Assembly (NCBI GenBank): GCA_947503265.1
Contig: CANNDC010000004.1
Coordinates: 62,001-126,000, forward strand
DNA length: 64,000 nucleotides
Source: an uncultured Alteromonadaceae bacterium
GTDB lineage: Bacteria; Pseudomonadota; Gammaproteobacteria; Enterobacterales; Alteromonadaceae
Direction of reading: 5' to 3'
In this document: piece by piece, positions 7,481-15,230 of the stretch
How positions within the stretch are numbered: the stretch's first letter is position 1
Layout: every line of letters starts with the position of its first letter
Notes under the pieces: model-generated
Database searches by the model: none
What the model saw: the letters and a program-made list of their open reading frames with translations, nothing else
What the model was told of the DNA's origin: nothing
Translations under genes and position numbers: made by a program

Positions 7481-9628
7481 GTGCCTGAAAAACACTATTC
7501 CACTTGTACGTTATGCGAAGCTATGTGTGGTATTGAAGTTACAACAGAAACAGAAAACGGCAGCAATGAAATTCTGTCTATTGTGGGTGACAAGAACAAT
7601 TCGTTTAGTCAGGGCCATGTATGCCCAAAAGCAAAGGCATTAAAAGATCTTTATGATGATGAAGATAGGATCCGCCAACCTCTCCGCAAAGTTAACGGCC
7701 AATGGCAAAAAATAAGTTGGGATCAGGCATTTGAATTAGTGGCAGCTAATATCCACAAAATTCAACAACAACACGGATTGGATTCGGTGGGTATCTATTT
7801 AGGTAATCCCAATGCCCATAATTATGGTGCAATTTTATTCGGTCCGCATTTTTATCGTGCATTGAAAACCTTCAATCGTTTTTCGGCTACTTCGGTTGAT
7901 CAACTTCCACATCACATCGTTTGTAGAAAGTTGTTTGGCCATCAAAATCAAATACCCGTTACCGATATTGATAATACCCAGTATTTCATGATTATTGGTG
8001 GTAATCCGCTGGCTTCTAACGGCAGTATCATGACGGTTCCCTACATTAAGAAGCGTTTGAAAGCAATTCAACAAAAAGGGGGCAAAGTTGTAGTAATTGA
8101 CCCTAAAAAGACTGAAACAGCTGACATTAGCAGTGAACATCATTTTATTTCACCTGGTACAGATGCGCTTTTGCTATTAGCAATGGTCAATAGCTTGTTT
8201 TCTCAAAAGCTAACAAGTATTGAACGTTTGCAGCAGTTCGCGTCAAATTTAGCTCAAATTGAGCAATATGTACGTAATTATCCGCCAGAACGTGTCGCTG
8301 ATAAAATTGGTATTGAAGCACACGAAATTCATCGAATGGTCAGGGAGTTTGCACGGGCCGAGTCAGCTTCTTGCTATGGTCGAATGGGCGCAAGCGTGCA
8401 ACGATTTGGCACCTTGACTCAGTATTTGATTATGTTGTTTAACATGCTTACCGACAACCTTGATCGACAGGGAGGCATGATGTTTACTCAACCTGCTGCA
8501 GACTACTTACCTCATTCAGGGCGCGGCAGTATTGCTAAAGGTAAGAGTAGGGTAAGAGGATTGCCATCTTTTGCGGGCGAGTATCCAGTGTCTGCATTGG
8601 CTGAAGAAATACTCACTCCAGGGGATGGTCAAATTAAGGCGATGATTTTAGGTGCAGGTAATCCGGTATTGACCACACCTAATGGTCAGCAATTGGATAA
8701 TGCCTTTGAAAAGCTTGATTTTGTTGTTGCAGTGGATTTCTACATTACTGAAAGTACCCGACATGCTGATGTGATTATTCCTCCGGTGACTGCACTTGAG
8801 CGTGACCACTACGATATTGTTTTTCACAAGTTTGCGGTGCGTAATTCGGTTAAGTTCTCGCCTGCGGTGTTCCCGATGGGTGAGGATAAACGTACAGATT
8901 GGCAAATTTACTTGTCTCTTGCTGAACATTTAGAAGCGGCTCGTGGCGTTTTGCCGATGAGTAAAGGCAATGATAAGTATCAAACCCTTTGGCAAATGAC
9001 GCCCACAGGTGTGGTGGACAATTTACTTAAAACAGGTCGTTATGCAAATGGAGAGCATAATCTCAGTATCCAGACCTTATTGGATAACCCTCACGGTATC
9101 GATTTAGGCCCATTGCAACCTAACCTGCCTGAAGCATTGTTTACTGTCGATCAGAAAATTGATCTATGTTTTGATTTTTTCATGCCTGATATTCAGAGGC
9201 TTGAACAGTTTTTCTATGGCTCTGTTGACAGTCCTTACCACTCACTTTTATTGATTGGTAGGCGGCATTTAAAGTCAAACAATTCATGGCTTCACAACTC
9301 AAAAAGAATGGTAAAAGACACCTCAAATTGTACTGCTCAGATCCATCCTGACGATGCGGAACGTCATCATATTGAAAATGGAGATGTGATTCGATTGTCT
9401 TCTCGTGTAGGGGAGATAGTCATTGACGCAGAAGTCACAAATAAAGTGATGCGGGGTGTCGTATGTGTTCCTCACGGTTGGGGGCACGACAAAGAAGGCA
9501 TTCAACTACAACATGCGCAAAGTGTGGCTGGCGTGAGTTGCAATGATCTCACTGATGAGATGGTGTTAGATGAGTTATCTGGAAATGCAGTGTTAAATGG
9601 AGTCGCTGTTTCCATCTCGAAACCCTAG
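7481..9628 (+). CDS. Molybdopterin-dependent oxidoreductase (formate dehydrogenase/nitrate reductase superfamily)
   Basis: A 715-residue DMSO-reductase-superfamily enzyme. The N terminus carries a 4Fe-4S motif (C9, C12, C16, C48). The central part binds the bis-MGD cofactor (IIGGNPLASNGSI and VVIDPKKTETA regions), and the last 120 residues form the molydop-binding barrel with VCVPHGWGHDKEG. There is no Tat signal, so it should be cytoplasmic. The segment SATSVDQLPHHIVC (135-148) occupies the place where formate dehydrogenases and nitrate reductases carry the Sec/Cys metal ligand; here histidines, not cysteine, fall at the expected position, with a Cys only later. The start is GTG at 7481, with AATAAGGTG upstream as a binding site. 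The electron donor and substrate cannot be named; a label of nitrate reductase would be a guess. It lies close to modABC. Confidence 0.85.
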   Translation: MPEKHYSTCTLCEAMCGIEVTTETENGSNEILSIVGDKNNSFSQGHVCPKAKALKDLYDDEDRIRQPLRKVNGQWQKISWDQAFELVAANIHKIQQQHGLDSVGIYLGNPNAHNYGAILFGPHFYRALKTFNRFSATSVDQLPHHIVCRKLFGHQNQIPVTDIDNTQYFMIIGGNPLASNGSIMTVPYIKKRLKAIQQKGGKVVVIDPKKTETADISSEHHFISPGTDALLLLAMVNSLFSQKLTSIERLQQFASNLAQIEQYVRNYPPERVADKIGIEAHEIHRMVREFARAESASCYGRMGASVQRFGTLTQYLIMLFNMLTDNLDRQGGMMFTQPAADYLPHSGRGSIAKGKSRVRGLPSFAGEYPVSALAEEILTPGDGQIKAMILGAGNPVLTTPNGQQLDNAFEKLDFVVAVDFYITESTRHADVIIPPVTALERDHYDIVFHKFAVRNSVKFSPAVFPMGEDKRTDWQIYLSLAEHLEAARGVLPMSKGNDKYQTLWQMTPTGVVDNLLKTGRYANGEHNLSIQTLLDNPHGIDLGPLQPNLPEALFTVDQKIDLCFDFFMPDIQRLEQFFYGSVDSPYHSLLLIGRRHLKSNNSWLHNSKRMVKDTSNCTAQIHPDDAERHHIENGDVIRLSSRVGEIVIDAEVTNKVMRGVVCVPHGWGHDKEGIQLQHAQSVAGVSCNDLTDEMVLDELSGNAVLNGVAVSISKP

Positions 9629-9745
9629 CAATTAAAGTTGTACCAAATAAAGCTGCACTAAATGAATCTGTATAGTGACCCAAAAATCGGACATTATTGT
9701 GTTTTATTTGCTTAAAGTCCTCAAAAAAGAACATTAGATTAACAG

Positions 9746-9771
9746 CAAAAAGCCCGCTATAAAGCGGGCTT
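9746..9771 (-). terminator. Rho-independent terminator of the HMG-CoA reductase gene
   Basis: AAGCCCGCT (9750-9758) pairs perfectly with AGCGGGCTT (9763-9771) around an ATAA loop. Read on the minus strand the stem is followed by a run of T (bases 9746-9750), 28 bases after the stop of the minus-strand HMG-CoA reductase gene. The oppositely oriented oxidoreductase gene ends about 120 bases away and may use the same hairpin less efficiently. Confidence 0.85.
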
Positions 9772-9798
9772 AGATAGTGAAAGCGCTAATCAGCAACT

Positions 9799-10977
9799 TT
9801 AGTCTCTGTTGCGTCCCATCTTGTCGTGACTACTTACCCAGTGACCTGCAATAACCGCACAGGCAAGGGAAATATCACCAGCTAAAACGGTCGCAGCGAC
9901 AATCTCAGCAAGCTTGTTTGCTTTTCCTGTTCCATAACAATCCATCATTTCAAGGCATTCTTTCTGGGTAGGTAATCCAGTACCGCCGCCATAGGTTGCA
10001 ACGATAAGTGAAGGAAGTGTGATTGAAAGGTAGAAATCGCCGTTAGGAAGAAGTTCGTGTGAAAGCACGCCAGCGTGAGATTCCACGACATTTGCTTCGT
10101 CTTGACCAGTGGCAATAAATAACGAAGCAATACCATTTGCTGAGTGCGGACCATTATACGCCGCACCGGCCATTTGTGCGCCTGTATTGGCTAACACTGT
10201 GGCTCTAGCTAGCAGCTGTGTATCCACCTTCATTATTTTCGCCAACACATCTTTTTTCAATACAATCTCTGCGATAACACGTTTACCCCGAGAGTGAAGC
10301 ATATTGAGGTGAGAGTGCTTCTTATCTGTATCCATGTTTCCTGATAAAAGGTATTCACATTTTATTGGTGATGAAGCTTTGATCCATTCACAGGCAGCCA
10401 AGGTTGCTTTACCGACCATATTTTGACCTGCAGCGTCGCCAGTAGTGTAGTTAAAGCGTAAATAGCGGGTTTTTGAAATAGATAGCTGCTGAATGTTCTT
10501 GAGTTTACCGATACTCGTGGTACTTTCGGCTGCGGTTGCAATTTTATCAAAATTCTCTGTTACCCAAGCGCCGAAATCTCGGGCTTCGCGAGCATCTTGA
10601 AAAATAAACGCAGGCGCGCGCTGCATATACTGTTCAACAACCGTGGTTTTCACACCGCCACATTCGTTAATGACACGCATACCACGACTGTAGCTGGCTA
10701 CTAGCGTGCCCTCTGTGGTTGCTAGCGGCACATAGAAGAGGCCTTTAGCGTGTTCACCGTTTATTTGTACCGGACCTGCTAGTCCTACAGGCATTTGCAC
10801 AACACCGATAAAGTTCTCAATATTTCCCGGGAGTATCGCAGGGTCTATTGTGTATTCCCCCGTGTATTTCATGTCTGAACCGGTTTTTTCCTTAATGAAA
10901 TCTCGACGGGCTTGGGCCATTTCATTGGAATGGTCATCCATGGAGTTGCGTGGAATACGTGTGTCGTCTCTAGCCAT
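9799..10977 (-). CDS. 3-hydroxy-3-methylglutaryl-CoA reductase, class I, soluble
   Basis: HMG-CoA reductase makes mevalonate from HMG-CoA using NADPH. The 392-residue product is a bare catalytic domain without the membrane part of eukaryotic enzymes. Family motifs appear in order: ENFIGVVQMPVGLAGP (54-69), TTEG with the catalytic Glu (E89), RFNYTTGDAAGQNM (174-187), SGNMDTDKKHS with the catalytic Lys (212-222), GQDEANVVES with the catalytic Asp (D293), GGGTGLPTQKECLEM (330-344), and AGHWVSSHDKMGRN with the catalytic His (H384). SGNxxTDKK and the closing SH motif are class I traits (human-like). A good binding site (GAGGAAA) precedes the ATG. No other mevalonate-pathway gene is in the window. 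Class I HMG-CoA reductases are known from some marine gammaproteobacteria such as Vibrio. Confidence 0.92.
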   Translation of the reverse strand: MARDDTRIPRNSMDDHSNEMAQARRDFIKEKTGSDMKYTGEYTIDPAILPGNIENFIGVVQMPVGLAGPVQINGEHAKGLFYVPLATTEGTLVASYSRGMRVINECGGVKTTVVEQYMQRAPAFIFQDAREARDFGAWVTENFDKIATAAESTTSIGKLKNIQQLSISKTRYLRFNYTTGDAAGQNMVGKATLAACEWIKASSPIKCEYLLSGNMDTDKKHSHLNMLHSRGKRVIAEIVLKKDVLAKIMKVDTQLLARATVLANTGAQMAGAAYNGPHSANGIASLFIATGQDEANVVESHAGVLSHELLPNGDFYLSITLPSLIVATYGGGTGLPTQKECLEMMDCYGTGKANKLAEIVAATVLAGDISLACAVIAGHWVSSHDKMGRNRD

Positions 10978-11050
10978 CTTATTGTTTCCTCGTGCTTTAT
11001 TTGTGCCCGATTTCAGGTTCGGGGGAATGCTACCTTACTACCTAAATTCT

Positions 11051-11091
11051 AATATAAACGTGGAAGGCCAAGTAACACAAATATAAACGTG
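11051..11091. repeat. 12-bp direct repeat upstream of the HMG-CoA reductase gene
   Basis: AATATAAACGTG occurs at 11051-11062 and again at 11080-11091, 29 bases apart start to start. Both copies lie in the 116-base gap between the end of the methyltransferase gene and the start of the HMG-CoA reductase gene. The spacing is close to three helical turns, which would suit two molecules of a DNA-binding protein on one face. The regulator is unknown. Confidence 0.4.
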
Positions 11092-11093
11092 AA

Positions 11094-11615
11094 TTATTTC
11101 TTAATTACGACAGTTTTATTGTTTGTGTCTCTGTTGTTTCGAATAATTTGGTCGCCATAACGGGTATGGCTAGATTTAGCCATGCGATCGTATAGCAAAA
11201 CATTGACTGTGGCGGCTAAATTCATACAACCCTTAGTAGGTACGTAAACTACCTCATCACATCTGTCGAGTAGGCTCTGGGGAATCGTCCCATCTTCTGG
11301 ACCAAATAAATATAGTGCGTTTTCCGGGTGGCTAAATTCAGGTAAGGGGGTGGCACCTTCCACTAATTCAACCGCCACTTTCTTCATGTCCTTAGCAAGG
11401 CCGGTTAAAATGTCATCTCTTTGTTCTACGGGTATTGTCAATGCGCGATTTTTAGTGTCAGTGATATGTGCTCTCGCTCTTGCATAACGACTTCCGGTGA
11501 AATAAATAGCATCAGCGTCATAACACCCTGCTGCACGTAATACGCTTCCCACGTTTTGAGGGCTTTTCGGATTAATTAGGCCGATTAATACAGATCTTAT
11601 TGCTGAGTTTTTCAT
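11094..11615 (-). CDS. SpoU/TrmH-family RNA 2'-O-methyltransferase
   Basis: The 173-residue product has the SPOUT methyltransferase core: motif 1 LINPKSPQNVGSVLRAAGCY (residues 13-32, with the Asn and Arg that bind and act on RNA), motif 2 ALYLFGPEDGTIPQSLLDRC (the E-D-G variant of GxExxG), and motif 3 VYVPTKGCMNLAATVNVLLYD, the knotted S-adenosylmethionine-binding loop. There is no N-terminal substrate-binding domain, so it is a minimal enzyme like TrmL or the small YibK group. It lacks the usual TrmL ending, so I leave the RNA target open. It lies upstream of, and on the same strand as, the HMG-CoA reductase gene and is divergent from the TerB-like gene. Confidence 0.85.
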   Translation of the reverse strand: MKNSAIRSVLIGLINPKSPQNVGSVLRAAGCYDADAIYFTGSRYARARAHITDTKNRALTIPVEQRDDILTGLAKDMKKVAVELVEGATPLPEFSHPENALYLFGPEDGTIPQSLLDRCDEVVYVPTKGCMNLAATVNVLLYDRMAKSSHTRYGDQIIRNNRDTNNKTVVIKK

Positions 11616-11692
11616 CTAAATGATAGATTTACGAGATACATTCTACTAGGCTAACCCATGAATATAATAATTTGAAACTCTGGAGCACAAAA

Positions 11693-12097
11693 ATGCGTTT
11701 TGATAGTTTTATCCAAAATCTTGATATGGGGCATTGTGAAGACCAAAGACACTGCGAAGCACTCTTTGACATTGTACTGATGATCGTAATGATTGATGGT
11801 GTAGTTGATGAAAGTGAACAAGAATTCATGGAGAACTGGCTAGAATCTCTTGATTGGAAGGGAAATCAAAGCACCTCAGAATACTACGATTCGGCTGTTA
11901 AAAAGGTCACATATGCTGTCGAGAATGGCCAATCCCTCGATTTCATAACACACAGGGCTAAATTAATAGAAGATCAGGATGTGCGCGATCAAGCACTAAA
12001 GTTAGCACACGACGTGTCTATGGCTGATGGGCAGCTTGATGATAACGAACGCGCAGCAATTGAGCTGTTAACTCAGTTATTGGAAGACAAGCGATAG
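11693..12097 (+). CDS. TerB-like (tellurite-resistance B family) cytoplasmic protein
   Basis: A 134-residue all-helical acidic protein. Two TerB-type repeats are visible: FDIVLMIVMIDGVVDESEQE (near 25-44) and ALKLAHDVSMADGQLDDNE (near 104-122), each with the D-G-x-(V/L)-D pattern that resembles a metal-binding loop in TerB. The ATG at 11693 is preferred because CTGGAG lies 8 bases before it; a longer form from TTG at 11672 would include that site in the coding region. TerB family members are linked to membrane stress and metal binding, but nothing local shows tellurite resistance (no terC, terD or terZ), so only the fold is claimed. A terminator follows at 12134. Confidence 0.75.
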   Translation: MRFDSFIQNLDMGHCEDQRHCEALFDIVLMIVMIDGVVDESEQEFMENWLESLDWKGNQSTSEYYDSAVKKVTYAVENGQSLDFITHRAKLIEDQDVRDQALKLAHDVSMADGQLDDNERAAIELLTQLLEDKR

Positions 12098-12133
12098 AAT
12101 TATCTAAGCACACCAGCCCAAGCTCGCCAGCCT

Positions 12134-12158
12134 AAGCTCACCAACAAGGTGAGCTTTT
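12134..12158 (+). terminator. Rho-independent terminator of the TerB-like gene
   Basis: AAGCTCACC (12134-12142) and GGTGAGCTT (12148-12156) form a perfect 9-bp stem with an AACAA loop, followed by T bases. It is placed 36 bases after the TerB-like stop and directly before the end of the convergent RND pump gene, so it can serve both directions. Confidence 0.8.
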
Positions 12159-12161
12159 CAA

Positions 12162-15100
12162 TCATGCATGAATAAGTCTGGATACCGCATGTTTACTTCT
12201 GGCTATCATTTCATTGGTATTTCGACGTAGTTTTAATAACAACAAATATGCCAGAGGTACTAAAAACAGGCTTGTCAATGTACTAAATAGTAATCCGCCT
12301 ATTATTGCAATAGCCATAGGAGAGTAGGGAGGACCATCACCACCTATTGTCGCGTTTCCTAGCGCAAGTGGAAGTAGTCCAAGTACAGTCGTTAGAACCG
12401 TCATGGCAATCGGTCGAATACGAGTTAAACAACCTTGAATAATGGCATCGTGAACACTCAAACCAGAATTGACCAACTGGTTTATCCTATCCACCAATAC
12501 TATTCCGTTATTCACCACTATCCCCATCAAAATGAGCATGCCAATCATACCCATTATGGTCATTGCATTGCCCGTCACCAAGAACGCCCAAAAGACCCCG
12601 GTAAAAGAGAATATTAATGAGGTTAATACTGCTGTGGGTAGCAATAGCGACTCAAACAGTGCCGCCATGACAATGTAGATCATACAAATTGCCAATATCA
12701 TATTAGTTATCATGATTGCTTGGTCTTCATCTTGACGAGTGAAACTACCATCCAATGACCACACATAACCACTCGGTAATTCGACGTTAGACATCACAGA
12801 TTCAATTCGCTTGCGTGCTTCATCTATGGTGAGGTCGTTCTCTAAATTTGCACCAATATTTAAGGCTGTTTGCCGACTGTTTCTGCGAATCTGTGACAAT
12901 CTGGGTTTCACTGTCATCTCAGCCAGCATATCCAATGTGACGTTTTGTTCTGCTGTGCGATATACCGTTAGGTTTTTAAGACGTTCGATCGAAGTTTGTA
13001 GAGATTCATCGTACATAAGACGAATGTCGATTTCCCCTTGAGCATCGTTTCTGAATGTTCTTAAATTGGCTCCTCGCAATGCAGTTGTAATAACCGACGC
13101 CACATCCGTACTATTTAAACCAAAGCGGAATGCTTTTTGTCTATCTATCTTGATTTGCAATTCGAAATTTTGGCCATCTACATCGGCTTTAACATCGGTC
13201 AATCCGTCGATACTGGCAATCACAGGAACGATTTGGTCAGCAACAGTCAGTAGGGTTTCAGAAGACTGTCCAAATAGGGTGATTTGTACGCCACCACCAG
13301 ACTCTTGATTCCACTGAAAAGAAGGTTTTGCGCGAACAAATGAGGGGAAACCCTCTTTTATTTTCTTCTTCAAATCAGTGACTTTGATAGGTAAATCGTC
13401 TTCTAGGGTCAATCCAGAAACGGCGAAGCCTGCGGTGAAATAGCTGTATACTTGTTTTATATGCAGTTCTTGCTGGTTTTCGTATAAATAGTCTTCCATT
13501 TTGGCAACGGCTTTTTCGACTTCATCTAAGCTGTAGTTGCCTTGGATATTGTAATTGAGCCAAATGCGGCCGTTATTTCCGTTGTTGTCTTCCCCTTGTT
13601 TCATAAACGCCATTGGAACCGCTGTGCTTGCCAATATTAGCAGAGCAATAATGACAGTTTTGCCTTGATTGGCTAACGTCCATTGCAGAATTCGCTTATA
13701 AAACCCTTTTACTCTTGATGGCTTTTCTTGCTTTTTGCGCGGTTGTATTTTTAGTTTGGTTGTCAGCAGCGGAATCAAGGTTTGCGCAAGTATCAATGAT
13801 GCTACCAAAGATATACAGATAGAAATGGCAACATGTTCAAGGAACACGGTTAATTCTGCTTTGACTCCAACAATATTGGGTAAAAATACAATCGCTGTGG
13901 TTGCAGTACCCGCTATGACTGCCAGACTAACGTATGCCACCCCTTTTTTAGTCGCTTCTATCGTGTCTTCGGTCTTTTCTCTCTCTTGAAATATGCTTTC
14001 GGTCACGACTACAGCATTATCGACAAGCATACCAACGGCTAACATTAATCCCATCAGTGACAGAATATTGAGTGTGTACCCCATAAAGTACATACAGGCT
14101 AGGGTGATACATATTGCAAAGGGCACAGACAACACCACGACAAGTGTTGTGGCGATATTGCGTAGGAATAAATACAGCACTATGATAGATAAAAATGCAC
14201 CAATCAAACCAGAGTTAAGCAGGTTGCTTAGAGAAGATGTGACACTTTTGGCCTCGTCGTCCATTACAAATAGATTGATTCCTTGAAACGCAGAGCTATT
14301 GCGGGCTTTTTCAATTTGCTCCATCACATTAGTGGACACATCTACCAAATTAGCGCCAGATTCTCTGAAAATGTTCAGTCCGATGGCGTGGGTTTTATCT
14401 AAGTGACGACCTTCGAACCGTTTTGGTGTTTCGTATTTAACTTCTGCAATGTCACTAAGGCGAATATTGCTGCTGATGATAAGATCTTCAATTTCTTGTT
14501 TTGAACGAAACTCGCCGACAGGGTTGACCGTGATTTTCTGTTCTAAATCAAAAAATTCACCTGCTGTCATAGAAAAATTTGCTTGCCTAAGTCGCTGTGC
14601 CAGCGTGTTGGCATCAATATGCAAAGCGGCAATACGTTGCGAATCTAAACGAATGGAAATTTGTTTCTTTTGTACTCCGTATAGTTCGACTCTTGAAACG
14701 CCATTGACTCTTTCTATTGGCATCTTTAGATTACGTTCCAATAAATCGTAAGAATTAGAGATATCCCGGTCACTGGATAACCGTAATTGAAACACTGGCA
14801 TGTCTTTTAGATTAAATTTATAGACAGTGACTCGCTCTACATCGTCTGGAAGCAAATGCCGGATAGCGTCAATTTTTTCTCTCGCCTCAATACTCTTTGC
14901 TTTAATATTGGCATTCCAATCAAAACGAATTTCTAATTCCGAATTGTTTTCGTTTGATGTCGACCTTAGGCGTTTAATGCCAGACATAGTCGCTAGGGCT
15001 TCCTCCACTGGGCGGGTAATCATTTTTTCTATTTCAGCCGGAGTGGCATCCTTGTAGGGAATTTGGATAAACAAAGCCGGAAAGTCGATACCGGGAAACT

Positions 15101-15230
15101 TCTCTAATGGCAACATACGGCTAGCGGCCAATCCCATCACCAACAACGAGAAAAAAATCATTCCTATGGTGACAGGGCGGCGGATAGCAAATGCGGCGAG
15201 TGCCGCACCGGAATGTGCGAACTTATCCAT
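12162..15230 (-). CDS. RND-family efflux pump, inner-membrane transporter (second pump of operon)
   Basis: A 1022-residue proton-driven exporter of the AcrB/MdtBC superfamily. It has a first helix after FAIRRPVTIGMIFFSLLVMG, a large periplasmic loop, helices 2-7, a second periplasmic loop and helices 8-12. In helix 4 GLMLAVGMLVDNAVVVTESI holds the proton-relay Asp; the second Asp of AcrB is Asn here. I place the start at the ATG at 15230, which has GAGGAG seven bases before it; the ATG at 15251 would put that site inside the gene. The start overlaps the end of the first pump gene by 8 bases, so the two pumps are translated together. Substrates are unknown; hydrophobic drugs or bile-like compounds would be usual. 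Confidence 0.92.
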   Translation of the reverse strand: MDKFAHSGAALAAFAIRRPVTIGMIFFSLLVMGLAASRMLPLEKFPGIDFPALFIQIPYKDATPAEIEKMITRPVEEALATMSGIKRLRSTSNENNSELEIRFDWNANIKAKSIEAREKIDAIRHLLPDDVERVTVYKFNLKDMPVFQLRLSSDRDISNSYDLLERNLKMPIERVNGVSRVELYGVQKKQISIRLDSQRIAALHIDANTLAQRLRQANFSMTAGEFFDLEQKITVNPVGEFRSKQEIEDLIISSNIRLSDIAEVKYETPKRFEGRHLDKTHAIGLNIFRESGANLVDVSTNVMEQIEKARNSSAFQGINLFVMDDEAKSVTSSLSNLLNSGLIGAFLSIIVLYLFLRNIATTLVVVLSVPFAICITLACMYFMGYTLNILSLMGLMLAVGMLVDNAVVVTESIFQEREKTEDTIEATKKGVAYVSLAVIAGTATTAIVFLPNIVGVKAELTVFLEHVAISICISLVASLILAQTLIPLLTTKLKIQPRKKQEKPSRVKGFYKRILQWTLANQGKTVIIALLILASTAVPMAFMKQGEDNNGNNGRIWLNYNIQGNYSLDEVEKAVAKMEDYLYENQQELHIKQVYSYFTAGFAVSGLTLEDDLPIKVTDLKKKIKEGFPSFVRAKPSFQWNQESGGGVQITLFGQSSETLLTVADQIVPVIASIDGLTDVKADVDGQNFELQIKIDRQKAFRFGLNSTDVASVITTALRGANLRTFRNDAQGEIDIRLMYDESLQTSIERLKNLTVYRTAEQNVTLDMLAEMTVKPRLSQIRRNSRQTALNIGANLENDLTIDEARKRIESVMSNVELPSGYVWSLDGSFTRQDEDQAIMITNMILAICMIYIVMAALFESLLLPTAVLTSLIFSFTGVFWAFLVTGNAMTIMGMIGMLILMGIVVNNGIVLVDRINQLVNSGLSVHDAIIQGCLTRIRPIAMTVLTTVLGLLPLALGNATIGGDGPPYSPMAIAIIGGLLFSTLTSLFLVPLAYLLLLKLRRNTNEMIARSKHAVSRLIHA

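Noticed and set aside
7481-9628. Naming the molybdopterin enzyme as nitrate reductase or formate dehydrogenase
   Set aside because: The Sec/Cys ligand block is atypical and no partner subunits are adjacent, so the substrate cannot be named.
7481-9628. Selenocysteine readthrough in the molybdopterin enzyme
   Set aside because: The frame has no internal TGA codon and no SECIS-like need; it ends at a normal stop after a complete C-terminal domain.
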